Shown here in pieces: positions 1 through 8,093 of a stretch of 64,000 bases of DNA. The DNA is from Cellulomonas sp. PhB150 (GTDB lineage: Bacteria > Actinomycetota > Actinomycetes > Actinomycetales > Cellulomonadaceae), in NCBI RefSeq assembly GCF_003755175.1, contig NZ_RKHX01000003.1:248001-312000 (forward strand), in the 5' to 3' direction. The notes under the pieces were generated by a model. That model was not told the DNA's origin. It searched no databases and was given only the letters and a program-made list of their open reading frames with translations. Position 1 is the first letter of the stretch; the number at the start of each line of letters is the position of its first letter. Both the position numbers and the translations under genes were made by a program.

Positions 1-1481
1 GCTTCCTCTACCCGCTCGAGAACCGGGTGTGGGAGCGGGCCTACGTCGGCGCCGGCGTCGCGCTGTACGACACGCTCGCCTCGGTGAACGGCGGCAAGCG
101 CGCGCTGCCCATCCACCGGCACCTGTCCCGCAAGGGCATGGAGCGCCTCTTCCCCGACCTGCGCCACGACGCCGCGATCGGCGCGGTCCGGTACTGGGAC
201 GCGAGCGTCGACGACGCGCGCCTGGTCGAGACCCTGGTCCGCACGGCGGTCAGCTACGGCGCGCACGCGGCCAGCCGCACCCAGCTCGTCGACCTGCACA
301 CCACCAGCGGCGGCGCGGTCACCGGTGCCGAGCTCGTCGACCTCGAGACGGGTGAGCACTTCGACGTCCGCGCCCGCCACGTCATCAACGCGACCGGCGT
401 GTGGACCGAGGCGACCGAGTCGCTCGCGGGGTCCGACGGCGGCCTCAAGGTGCTGGCCAGCAAGGGCGTCCACATCGTCGTGCCGCGCTCGCGGATCTCG
501 GGCGACGTGGGCCTGATCCTGCAGACCGAGAAGTCCGTCCTGTTCATCATCCCGTGGTCGCGCTACTGGGTCATCGGCACCACGGACACCCCGTGGGAGC
601 AGGAGCTGACCCACCCCGTCGCGACCAGTGCGGACATCGACTACGTCATGGAGCACGCCAACGCGGTGCTCAGCCGCCCGATCACGCGCGAGGACATCAT
701 CGGCACGTGGGCCGGCCTGCGTCCGCTGCTGCAGCCCGGCACCAAGGAGGGCACCTCGTCCGCCAAGGTGTCCCGCGAGCACACGGTTGCCTCCCCCACG
801 CCGGGCCTCACGGTCATCGCCGGCGGCAAGCTGACGACGTACCGCGTGATGGCCAAGGACGCGGTCGACTTCGCGATCGGCTCGCGCGCCACGACGCTGC
901 CGTCGATCACTCACGAGGTGCAGCTCGTCGGCGCCGAGGGCCTGCGCGTCTTCCAGCGCCAGGCGCGCGCCATCGGCGCGAAGTACGACTGGGACCGCCC
1001 GCGCATGGACCACCTCCTGCACCGGTACGGGTCGCTGCTCGGTGAGCTGATCGACCTGTGCGACGCCAACCCGGAGCTGGCCAAGCCGCTCGCGAACGCC
1101 GATGCCTACATCGGGGCCGAGATCGTCTACGCCGCCAGCCACGAGGGCGCGCTGCACCTCGACGACATCTTCATGCACCGGACGCGGCTCAACTACGAGC
1201 AGCTGGACAAGGGCGTGGGCGCGATCGACGAGATCGCCGACCTGGTCGCCCCGATCCTCGGCTGGGACGCCGAGACCCGTGCGGCCGAGATCGCGTCCTA
1301 CCGCGCCCGGGCCGAGGCCGAGGAGGCCGCGGCCGCCCAGCCCGACGACGTCAGCGCCGAGCAGGTCCGCCTCGAGGCGGCCGACGTGGCGCCGATGCAC
1401 GACCTGGGTGCGAGCGTCAGCGCGGGGACCAAGCCCGGCTCACCCGCTGGGAAGGGGTCCGTCGGACCTGCCGGCACCTGA
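1..1481 (+). CDS. glpD: Aerobic glycerol-3-phosphate dehydrogenase, 5' end missing
   Basis: FAD-dependent membrane-associated enzyme that oxidises glycerol 3-phosphate to dihydroxyacetone phosphate. The reading frame is open from position 3 (FLYPLENRVWERAYVG...), so the N-terminal FAD-binding Rossmann part, roughly the first 80-100 residues, lies before the window. Visible family features are the INATGVWT segment, the GTTDTPWE stretch, and TWAGLRPLL followed by SPTPGLTVIAGGKLTTYR, typical of GlpD/DAO proteins. The C-terminal DAO_C region follows, and the protein ends in an Ala/Glu-rich, Gly/Pro-rich tail that looks disordered. It is followed 67 nt later by glpF and then glpK on the same strand, forming a glycerol-use cluster. 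The GTG at 27 is internal and is not the true start. Confidence 0.93.
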   Translation, partial: FLYPLENRVWERAYVGAGVALYDTLASVNGGKRALPIHRHLSRKGMERLFPDLRHDAAIGAVRYWDASVDDARLVETLVRTAVSYGAHAASRTQLVDLHTTSGGAVTGAELVDLETGEHFDVRARHVINATGVWTEATESLAGSDGGLKVLASKGVHIVVPRSRISGDVGLILQTEKSVLFIIPWSRYWVIGTTDTPWEQELTHPVATSADIDYVMEHANAVLSRPITREDIIGTWAGLRPLLQPGTKEGTSSAKVSREHTVASPTPGLTVIAGGKLTTYRVMAKDAVDFAIGSRATTLPSITHEVQLVGAEGLRVFQRQARAIGAKYDWDRPRMDHLLHRYGSLLGELIDLCDANPELAKPLANADAYIGAEIVYAASHEGALHLDDIFMHRTRLNYEQLDKGVGAIDEIADLVAPILGWDAETRAAEIASYRARAEAEEAAAAQPDDVSAEQVRLEAADVAPMHDLGASVSAGTKPGSPAGKGSVGPAGT

Positions 1482-1548
1482 GAAGACTCCCCGCGCCCGG
1501 TGCGCGGGGCGCACGTGACACCGTCGTCCGTACAGAAGGGATACCTCA

Positions 1549-2313
1549 GTGAGCACACTGATGTCTCACGCGTTCATCTCCGAGATCCTGGGAACAGCGA
1601 TGCTGATCCTGCTGGGTGCTGGAGTGGTCGCCAACGTGATCCTGCCGAAGACCAAGGGCTTCGGCGGCGGCTGGTTGCTGATCAACTTCGGCTGGGGCCT
1701 CGCCGTGTTCTCCGGTGTGTTCGTCGCCTTCAAGTCGGGCGCGCACCTGAACCCTGCCGTGACGGTCGGCCTCTGGACCGCCGACCAGCCGTTCTACAGC
1801 GTCACCGGCCCCAACGGCGTCGTCACCGCGACGATCAACCCGACGTTCGGCAACGCCATGTGGTACTTCCTGGCCCAGATGATCGGCGCGATCATCGGTG
1901 CCGTGCTGGCCTACCTGGCGTACAAGAAGCACTTCGACGAGGACGCCGAGCCCGGCATCAAGCTCGCCGTCTTCTCGACCGGCCCGGAGCTGCGCTCCTA
2001 CGCGTGGAACTTCATCACGGAGGTCATCGCGACCTTCGTCCTGGTGTTCGTCATCCTGTGCTTCGGCAAGACGCCGTCCGGCATGGGCCCGCTCGCGGTG
2101 GCGCTCCTCGTGGTTGCCATCGGCGCGTCGATCGGTGGACCCACGGGCTACGCGATCAACCCGGCGCGTGACCTCGGCCCGCGCATCGCGCACGCCCTGC
2201 TGCCCATCAAGGGCAAGGGCTCGAGCGACTGGGCGTACTCCTGGGTGCCCGTGTTCGGCCCGATCGTCGGCGGCCTGCTCGCCGGCCTCCTGGCCACCGC
2301 GTACGTCTTCTGA
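1549..2313 (+). CDS. glpF: Glycerol uptake facilitator (MIP/aquaglyceroporin)
   Basis: Inner-membrane channel for facilitated diffusion of glycerol. The 254-residue product has the usual six membrane segments and both MIP half-helix motifs: the first NPA at residues 68-70 (GAHLNPAVTVG) and the second in GYAINPARDLGPR. The Asp straight after the second NPAR is the residue that separates glycerol facilitators from water-only aquaporins, so glycerol is the likely substrate. The start is GTG 1549 with an AGAAGGG ribosome site about 8 nt upstream. The gene lies between glpD and glpK, and a strong hairpin follows it. Length is normal for the family. Confidence 0.94.
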   Translation: MSTLMSHAFISEILGTAMLILLGAGVVANVILPKTKGFGGGWLLINFGWGLAVFSGVFVAFKSGAHLNPAVTVGLWTADQPFYSVTGPNGVVTATINPTFGNAMWYFLAQMIGAIIGAVLAYLAYKKHFDEDAEPGIKLAVFSTGPELRSYAWNFITEVIATFVLVFVILCFGKTPSGMGPLAVALLVVAIGASIGGPTGYAINPARDLGPRIAHALLPIKGKGSSDWAYSWVPVFGPIVGGLLAGLLATAYVF

Positions 2314-2336
2314 CCCTGACGCACCACTGATCGACA

Positions 2337-2377
2337 CCGGACGGGCCGCGCCGCAGGCAGGCGCGCGGCCCGTCCGG
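2337..2377 (+). terminator. GC-rich hairpin between glpF and glpK
   Basis: A 15-bp perfect inverted repeat (arm CCGGACGGGCCGCGC, 2337-2351 and 2363-2377) encloses an 11-nt loop. There is no T-run. It ends about 20 nt before the glpK ribosome site (GGAGGA), so it could be a partial terminator or an mRNA-stability hairpin that sets glpF apart from glpK in dosage. Confidence 0.6.
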
Positions 2378-2411
2378 CCCCCAGCAGACCTTTCACACGG
2401 AGGAAGCCACC

Positions 2412-3935
2412 ATGGCGGACAGCAAGTACGTCCTCGCGATCGACCAGGGCACCACCAGCAGCCGGGCGATCATCTTCGACCACGGCGGGCAGATCGTCGC
2501 CACCGGCCAGAAGGAGCACGAGCAGATCTTCCCGCGAGCCGGGTGGGTGGAGCACGACGCCGCGGAGATCTGGGTCAACGTCCGCGAGGTCGTCGGCCTG
2601 GCCCTCGCGAAGGCCAACCTCACGTCGCGCGCCATCGCGGCGGTCGGGATCACCAACCAGCGCGAGACCGCGGTGGTGTGGAACCGCAAGACGGGCGAGC
2701 CGGTCTACAACGCGATCGTCTGGCAGGACACGCGCACGCAGAAGATCGCCGACGAGCTGGGGGCGCTCGGCGGGGGCGCGGACCGCTACAAGGAGAAGGT
2801 CGGCCTGCCCCTGGCCACCTACTTCTCGGGCCCGAAGGTGCGCTGGATCCTCGACAACGTCGACGGCGCGCGCGAGGCCGCGGAGGCCGGCGACCTGGCG
2901 TTCGGCAACACCGACTCGTGGGTGCTGTGGAACATGACGGGCGGGGTCGAGGGCGGCATCCACGTCACCGACGTCACCAACGCGTCACGCACCATGCTGA
3001 TGAACCTCGACACCCTCACGTGGAACGAGGAGATCGCCGGCGAGATGGGCATCCCCGTGTCGATGCTCCCCGAGATCCGGTCGTCGTCCGAGGTCTACGG
3101 AAAGGGCCGTGAGGGCGGCCTCCTGGCAGGTGTGCCGATCGCCGGCATCCTCGGCGACCAGCAGGCCGCGACGTTCGGCCAGGCCTGCTTCGAGGTGGGC
3201 CACGCCAAGAACACCTACGGCACCGGCAACTTCATGCTGCTGAACACGGGCACCACCCCGATCCCGTCGAAGAACGGGCTGCTGACGACGGTCTGCTACA
3301 AGATCGGCGACCAGGACGCGGTGTACGCGCTCGAGGGCTCGATCGCCGTCTCGGGCTCGCTGGTGCAGTGGCTGCGCGACAACCTGGGCATCATCAAGTC
3401 CGCGCCGGAGATCGAGGAGCTGGCCAAGACGGTCGACGACAACGGCGGCGCCTACTTCGTGCCGGCGTTCTCGGGCCTGTTCGCGCCGTACTGGCGCTCG
3501 GACGCGCGCGGTGCGCTCGTCGGGCTCACGCGGTTCGTCAACAAGGGCCACATCGCGCGGGCCGCACTGGAGGCCACCGCCTTCCAGACCCGCGAGGTGC
3601 TCGACGCCATGAACGCCGACTCCGGCGTGGACCTCACCGAGCTCAAGGTCGACGGCGGCATGGTGCAGGACGAGCTGCTCATGCAGTTCCAGGCCGACAT
3701 CCTCGGCGTCCCGGTCGTCCGACCCAAGGTGGCGGAGACCACCGCGCTGGGCGCCGCCTACGCGGCCGGCATCGCGGTCGGGTTCTGGTCCGGCGAGCAG
3801 GACGTCATCGACAACTGGGCCGAGGACAAGCGCTGGGAGCCCTCGATGGAGGACGACGAGCGGGACCGCCAGTACCGGCTGTGGAAGAAGGCCGTCACGA
3901 AGACCTTCGACTGGGTCGACGACGACGTGTCCTGA
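2412..3935 (+). CDS. glpK: Glycerol kinase
   Basis: Phosphorylates glycerol with ATP to sn-glycerol 3-phosphate in the cytoplasm; FGGY kinase family. The 507-residue length is standard. Recognisable features are the N-terminal phosphate loop region [15 protein letters not shown] (residues 10-24), GITNQRET (about residues 79-86), the WQDTRT substrate segment, the [20 protein letters not shown] region and the C-terminal [20 protein letters not shown] signature. Start ATG 2412 follows a GGAGGA ribosome site 7 nt upstream. Together with the channel and the dehydrogenase before it, the cluster covers uptake, phosphorylation and oxidation of glycerol. Confidence 0.97.
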   Translation: MADSKYVLAIDQGTTSSRAIIFDHGGQIVATGQKEHEQIFPRAGWVEHDAAEIWVNVREVVGLALAKANLTSRAIAAVGITNQRETAVVWNRKTGEPVYNAIVWQDTRTQKIADELGALGGGADRYKEKVGLPLATYFSGPKVRWILDNVDGAREAAEAGDLAFGNTDSWVLWNMTGGVEGGIHVTDVTNASRTMLMNLDTLTWNEEIAGEMGIPVSMLPEIRSSSEVYGKGREGGLLAGVPIAGILGDQQAATFGQACFEVGHAKNTYGTGNFMLLNTGTTPIPSKNGLLTTVCYKIGDQDAVYALEGSIAVSGSLVQWLRDNLGIIKSAPEIEELAKTVDDNGGAYFVPAFSGLFAPYWRSDARGALVGLTRFVNKGHIARAALEATAFQTREVLDAMNADSGVDLTELKVDGGMVQDELLMQFQADILGVPVVRPKVAETTALGAAYAAGIAVGFWSGEQDVIDNWAEDKRWEPSMEDDERDRQYRLWKKAVTKTFDWVDDDVS

Positions 3936-3950
3936 CCCACCGCTCGACCA

Positions 3951-3986
3951 CGGCGGCCGCTCCCCTGCCTCGGGGGGCGGCCGCCG
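3951..3986 (+). terminator. Terminator-like hairpin after glpK
   Basis: CGGCGGCCGC followed by CCCC (3951-3965) pairs with GGGG followed by GCGGCCGCCG (3972-3986) around a short loop, with one bulge. It starts 15 nt after the glpK stop and lacks a T-run, as is common in high-GC actinobacteria. Confidence 0.65.
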
Positions 3987-4027
3987 TCGCGTCCGCCCCC
4001 TGCCCCCCCACGCCCCCCGCCTGTCGC

Positions 4028-4096
4028 CGAGACCGACCCTCCGGTCCGAGATCGAGGGTTCCGGGGGGTCGTTCTCGCACCGGAGGGTCGTTCTCG
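4028..4096. repeat. Intergenic inverted and direct repeat (CGAGAACGACCC motif)
   Basis: Three copies of an 18-nt motif resembling CGAGAACGACCCTCCGGT. One is on the plus strand at 4028-4045 (with C for A at one position). Two are on the minus strand, ending at 4077 and 4096 and spaced by 19 nt. The outer copies form a 17-bp inverted repeat (4029-4045 with 4079-4095, one mismatch). No T-run follows. It is either a palindromic intergenic repeat or a regulatory structure in front of the sulP gene. Confidence 0.55.
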
Positions 4097-4230
4097 GCGG
4101 GGGGCGGAGGGCGATCCGCGCCTCGGCGCGCGCGTAGGATCCATGGGCCGCCGGGTGTCCTGTCCCCGGCTCCGCTCCCGTTCTGACCCCCGCGTGGAAC
4201 GGTCGCGCGTCGTCTGAACCCTGGAGCTCC

Positions 4231-5724
4231 ATGTCCGTCACCGCCACGCCCGTTCCCGATTCCGTGCGTGCCGCGCTGCGCTCGCCGCGCCGGCTGCGCA
4301 CCGAGGTCCTCGCCGGGCTCGTCGTGGCGCTGGCGCTGATCCCCGAGGCGATCTCGTTCTCGATCATCGCGGGCGTCGACCCGAGGGTCGGTCTCTTCGC
4401 GTCCACGACGATGGCGGTGACCATCGCGTTCGTGGGCGGCCGTCCGGCGATGATCTCCGCCGCGACGGGCGCGGTCGCGCTGGTCGTCGCGCCGATCGTG
4501 CGCACGCACGGACTGGACTACCTCGTCGCGACGGTCCTGCTCGCGGGTGTGCTGCAGGTCGTCCTGGGGCTGGCCGGCTTCGCCCGGCTCATGCGCTACG
4601 TCCCACGCTCGGTCATGGTGGGCTTCGTCAACGCGCTCGCGATCCTGATCTTCGTCGCGCAGCTGCCCCATCTCGTCGGCGTCTCCTGGGTGGTCTACCC
4701 GCTCGTCGCCGCGGGGATCGCCGTGATCGTGCTGCTGCCGCGGCTCACCACCGCCGTGCCGGCTCCGCTCGTCGCGATCGTCGGGCTCACGCTGCTCACG
4801 GTCGGTGCCTCGATCGCGGTGCCGACCGTCGGTGACGAGGGCGCCCTGCCCGACTCCCTGCCGCACCTGCTCCTGCCCGACGTGCCGGTCAGCCTCGAGA
4901 CGCTGCGGATCATCGCGCCGTACGCGATCGCGATGGCCCTCGTCGGGCTCATGGAGTCGATGATGACCGCGACGCTCGTCGACGAGGTGACCCGGACGCG
5001 CTCGGACAAGCGTCGCGAGGCCTGGGGCCAGGGCGTCGCGAACATCGTCACCGGCGCGTTCGGCGGGATGGGCGGCTGCGCGATGATCGGCCAGACGATG
5101 ATCAACGTGAAGGAGTCGCGGGCCCGCACGCGGATCTCGACGTTCCTGGCGGGAGCCTTCCTGCTCGCGCTCGTCGTCGGCCTCGGCGACGTCGTGGCGA
5201 AGATCCCCATGGCTGCCCTGGTCGCCGTCATGGTCATGGTGTCCGTCGGCACGTTCGACTGGCACTCGGTGCGGCCGAGCACGCTGCGGCGGATGCCCCG
5301 CTCGGAGACGGCGGTCATGCTCGCGACCGTCGCGGTGACGATCGCGACGCACAACCTGGCCTGGGGCGTCGGCGCAGGCGTCGTGGTCGCCTCGGTGCTG
5401 TTCGCGGTCCGGGTCGCGCACCAGACGGGCGTCGAGCGGATGCCCGACGAGCCCGACGGGGCCCATCGCTACGTCCTGACGGGCGCGCTGTTCTTCGCCT
5501 CGGCGAGCGACCTCGTGCACCGCTTCGAGTACGACGAGGCTCCGGCGCGCGTGGTGCTCGACCTGTCCGGCGCGCACCTGTGGGACGCCTCCACGGTCGC
5601 GGCGCTCGACGGCGTGACCTCGCGCTTCGAGCAGCAGGGAGCCGTCGTCGAGCTGGTCGGGCTGAACACGGACAGCGCCTCGCGGCACGCACGCCTCTCG
5701 GGCCACCTGGGCGCTGGGCACTGA
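4231..5724 (+). CDS. SulP-family anion transporter with C-terminal STAS domain
   Basis: Multi-pass inner-membrane transporter of the SulP/SLC26 family, which moves sulfate, bicarbonate or other anions; the substrate cannot be read from the sequence. The 497-residue product starts with the typical ALRSPRRLRTEVLAGLVVALALIPEAISF entry into helix 1. It continues with about 10-12 hydrophobic segments to residue 395 and ends with a short STAS domain (about 405-497, RVVLDLSGAHLWDASTVAALD). Start ATG 4231 has a GGAG 4 nt upstream, closer than ideal. No carbonic anhydrase or sulfur-assimilation gene lies beside it. The stop codon sits inside a 10-bp tandem repeat. Confidence 0.88.
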   Translation: MSVTATPVPDSVRAALRSPRRLRTEVLAGLVVALALIPEAISFSIIAGVDPRVGLFASTTMAVTIAFVGGRPAMISAATGAVALVVAPIVRTHGLDYLVATVLLAGVLQVVLGLAGFARLMRYVPRSVMVGFVNALAILIFVAQLPHLVGVSWVVYPLVAAGIAVIVLLPRLTTAVPAPLVAIVGLTLLTVGASIAVPTVGDEGALPDSLPHLLLPDVPVSLETLRIIAPYAIAMALVGLMESMMTATLVDEVTRTRSDKRREAWGQGVANIVTGAFGGMGGCAMIGQTMINVKESRARTRISTFLAGAFLLALVVGLGDVVAKIPMAALVAVMVMVSVGTFDWHSVRPSTLRRMPRSETAVMLATVAVTIATHNLAWGVGAGVVVASVLFAVRVAHQTGVERMPDEPDGAHRYVLTGALFFASASDLVHRFEYDEAPARVVLDLSGAHLWDASTVAALDGVTSRFEQQGAVVELVGLNTDSASRHARLSGHLGAGH

Positions 5725-5755
5725 CTGGCACTGACTGGCACTGACGGGCACTGAC
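5717..5755. repeat. 10-bp tandem repeat at the sulP stop codon, TGA in all three frames
   Basis: Four near-perfect copies of GGCACTGACT. TGA occurs at 5722, 5732, 5742 and 5752. Because the period is 10, consecutive TGAs fall in different frames, so any ribosome leaving sulP in any frame is stopped within 30 nt. A partial fifth GGGCACTG lies at 5763. Confidence 0.85.
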
Positions 5756-5808
5756 CTCCCACGGGCACTGCGCGCGGAGCGTCGGTGGCGCCGGGTAGCG
5801 TTCGCGGC

Positions 5809-6600
5809 ATGCTCGTCGCCACGTGGAACATCAACTCGATCCGTGCCCGCACCGACCGCGCCCTGGCGTTCCTCGAGCGCACCGGGGTGGACGTCCTCGC
5901 GCTGCAGGAGACCAAGTGCAAGGACGAGCAGTTCCCGCGCGCCGAGTTCGAGGCGCTCGGCTACGAGGTCGTGACCAGCGGGTTCAGCCAGTGGAACGGC
6001 GTGGCGATCGTCTCGAAGGTCGGCATCGAGGACGTCGAGGTCGGCTTCGAAGGCATGCCCACGTGGGGCGACCCGGCCGCCGCGGAGGCCCGTGCCATCG
6101 GGGCGACCTGCAACGGCGTGCGGGTGTGGAGCCTGTACGTGCCCAACGGCCGCGAGATCGACGACCCGCACTACGCCTACAAGCTGGAGTGGCTCGCGCG
6201 GCTGCGGGAGACCGCGGGCGGCTGGCTCGAGAAGGACCCGGCCGCGCAGGTCGCGCTCGTGGGCGACTGGAACATCGCTCCGCTGGACACCGACGTGTGG
6301 GACATCGGCTTCTTCGCCGGCCGCACGCACGTGACGCCCGCCGAGCGCGACGCCTTCACCGCGTTCGCCGCCGCCGGTTTCACCGAGGTCTCACGCGAGC
6401 ACATCCCCGCCGAGCACACCTACACGTACTGGGACTACCAGCAGCTGCGCTTCCCCAAGAACATGGGGATGCGGATCGACCTGACCTACGCCTCGCCCGC
6501 GCTGGCCGCCCGCGTGCAAGGTGTGACCATCGAGCGGAACGAGCGCAAGGGCAAGCAGCCCTCCGACCACGTGCCGGTCATCCTGCAGCTGGCCGACTGA
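5809..6600 (+). CDS. xthA: Exodeoxyribonuclease III / AP endonuclease
   Basis: Mg-dependent 3'-5' exonuclease and AP endonuclease of base-excision repair. The 263-residue product shows the ExoIII blocks in order: ATWNINSIRAR (Asn7), LQETK with metal-binding Glu34, GVAIVSK, YVPNGREIDDPHYAYKLEWL, GDWNIAP and the terminal PSDHVPVIL with the catalytic His. An in-frame start at 5785 would add only eight unrelated residues. ATG 5809 is preferred because MLVATWN aligns with family N-termini and a TAGCGT -10 hexamer lies 7 nt upstream, fitting a leaderless mRNA. The family is well conserved and the call is secure. Confidence 0.95.
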   Translation: MLVATWNINSIRARTDRALAFLERTGVDVLALQETKCKDEQFPRAEFEALGYEVVTSGFSQWNGVAIVSKVGIEDVEVGFEGMPTWGDPAAAEARAIGATCNGVRVWSLYVPNGREIDDPHYAYKLEWLARLRETAGGWLEKDPAAQVALVGDWNIAPLDTDVWDIGFFAGRTHVTPAERDAFTAFAAAGFTEVSREHIPAEHTYTYWDYQQLRFPKNMGMRIDLTYASPALAARVQGVTIERNERKGKQPSDHVPVILQLAD

Positions 6601-6628
6601 GCGGCCCCGGGTTCGGTAGGTTGCCGTC

Positions 6629-7411
6629 ATGAGCTCCGACCGCGGCGAGTCGCCCGAGCCGAACCCGTTCGCCCCGCCCTCGCTGGCCAAGCAGCCCGAG
6701 ACCGGCGCTCCGGCGCCGTCCGCGATGCCCGCCGGCCCGCCACCGAGCGGGTACGAGGCCGTCCCTCCACCGCCGGCGCCGCAGGGTCAGTACGGGCAGC
6801 AGCCCCCCGGCCAGCCGGAGCCCGGGCAGCAGGGTCCGTACGGCCAGCCCGGCTACGGTCAGCAGCCCTACGGCCAGCAGCCCTACGGCCAGCCGCCGGC
6901 CGGCCAGCCCGGCTACGGCCAGCCGCCAGCAGCGCCGCCCTACGGCCAGGGCCAGTACCCGCCGCCGCCGCAGTCGCCCTACGGCGCGCCCGCGTACGGG
7001 GCACCGACCTACGGCCCGGGCCAGCCCGTGCCCCCGGGGTACGGCTCGGCCGCGTACGGCCCGGCCGCCTACGGGGCGCCGCGCAAGACGGACGGCCTGG
7101 CCATCGCCTCGCTCGTCACGAGCGGGGTCGGGCTGGTCGTGCTGGCCGGGGTCCCGTGCCCGGTCGGCCTCGGCCTGGGCATTGCCTCGCTGCGGCGCAT
7201 CAAGAAGTCGGGCGCGGAAGGGCGCGGCCTGGCCATCGCCGGCATCGTCGTGGGCGCCGTCGGCACGCTGCTGCTGCTCGCGTTCGTCGCGTTCGTCGTC
7301 TTCGCGATCATCTTCGCGGCCAACCACCCGGACGACCCCGACTTCCAGTGGGACGTCGACGACGTGAGCACCACCGCGCAGGTGGTCCCCGGGCTCGACG
7401 TCGGTGTCTGA
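6629..7411 (+). CDS. DUF4190 membrane protein with Pro/Gly/Tyr/Gln-rich N-terminus
   Basis: Residues 1-150 form a low-complexity cytoplasmic region built from [16 protein letters not shown] repeats. A DUF4190 module follows (about residues 155-235, [16 protein letters not shown] ... [14 protein letters not shown] ... [12 protein letters not shown]) with two or three membrane helices. A short acidic C-terminus ends the protein. Function is unknown; such proteins are common in actinobacteria. A TAGGTT -10 hexamer 6 nt before ATG 6629 suggests a leaderless transcript. The next gene overlaps its end by 8 nt and carries the same membrane module, so the two are probably co-translated. Confidence 0.82.
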   Translation: MSSDRGESPEPNPFAPPSLAKQPETGAPAPSAMPAGPPPSGYEAVPPPPAPQGQYGQQPPGQPEPGQQGPYGQPGYGQQPYGQQPYGQPPAGQPGYGQPPAAPPYGQGQYPPPPQSPYGAPAYGAPTYGPGQPVPPGYGSAAYGPAAYGAPRKTDGLAIASLVTSGVGLVVLAGVPCPVGLGLGIASLRRIKKSGAEGRGLAIAGIVVGAVGTLLLLAFVAFVVFAIIFAANHPDDPDFQWDVDDVSTTAQVVPGLDVGV

Positions 7412-8024
7412 CCCTCAGGCCGCCTACCCCGAGGCCTACTACGCCCCGGGCTGGGACCAGCAGCCCCGACCCGGCACCGACGGCGTCTCCGTCGCCGCAC
7501 TCGTCACGGGCCTGCTCGCGCTCGGCCCGGTCGCGCTCGTCCTGGGTCTCCTCGGCCTGTACCGCACGGCGAAGCGCGGTACCCGCGGGCGAGGGCTCGC
7601 GCTGACCGGCGTCGTCCTCGGCGTGCTCGCGACGATCGGCTGGACCGTCCTCGTCGTGGTGCTCGTCGTTACGCTCGTCCAGACCCGGCCCCTGCCGGCG
7701 GACGTGAGCGAGCCCCGCAGCGCCCACGTGAGCCAGCTCGTCGTCGGCAACTGCCTGGCCTCCCTGCCCGCCGACGGCACGGTCGACTCGGTCGACGTGG
7801 TCCCGTGCGCGCAGGACCACGAGGCCCGGGTCTCCTCGGAGTACGACTTCGACGAGGACGCGGTGTGGCCCGGCCAGGACGGTGCCGACGCGCGCGTCGC
7901 GCGTGCCTGCGTGCTCACCGAGGAGGAGCAGTCGGTGGGCGCGACGATCGTGACGTGGGCGCCGACGAAGGACGGCTGGGACTCGGGGGACCGCACCGGG
8001 CTGTGCCTGGTGCGCGCGCCGTGA
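7404..8024 (+). CDS. DUF4190 protein with septum-formation-like C-terminal domain
   Basis: The 206-residue product has a short Tyr/Pro-rich start, a DUF4190 two-helix module (about residues 30-95, [20 protein letters not shown] ... [21 protein letters not shown]) and an extracellular domain of about 100 residues. That domain contains VGNCLASLP ... [18 protein letters not shown] and a further Cys pair, resembling the actinobacterial septum-formation family (PF13845-like; from memory, not searched). The GTG start at 7404 overlaps the stop of the upstream DUF4190 gene, which implies translational coupling. Role unknown. Confidence 0.78.
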   Translation: MSDPQAAYPEAYYAPGWDQQPRPGTDGVSVAALVTGLLALGPVALVLGLLGLYRTAKRGTRGRGLALTGVVLGVLATIGWTVLVVVLVVTLVQTRPLPADVSEPRSAHVSQLVVGNCLASLPADGTVDSVDVVPCAQDHEARVSSEYDFDEDAVWPGQDGADARVARACVLTEEEQSVGATIVTWAPTKDGWDSGDRTGLCLVRAP

Positions 8025-8032
8025 GGCCCTCT

Positions 8033-8044
8033 TACCACGTGGTA
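8033..8044. promoter_or_regulatory. Perfect 12-bp palindrome TACCACGTGGTA before GH3 gene
   Basis: TACCACGTGGTA lies 50 nt upstream of the beta-glucosidase start, with GGTATTGCGTTACC partly repeating the half-site just downstream. Position and symmetry fit a repressor or activator operator. No regulator gene is adjacent, so the binding protein is unknown. Confidence 0.5.
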
Positions 8045-8093
8045 GGTATTGCGTTACCCTGAAGGCTCCGCAGTACGCACGAGGAGGTGCCGC

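Noticed and set aside
3895..6330. Long minus-strand open frame opposite sulP and xthA
   Set aside because: Antisense shadow; His/Arg/Asp-rich translation with no domain, while both plus-strand genes are clear.
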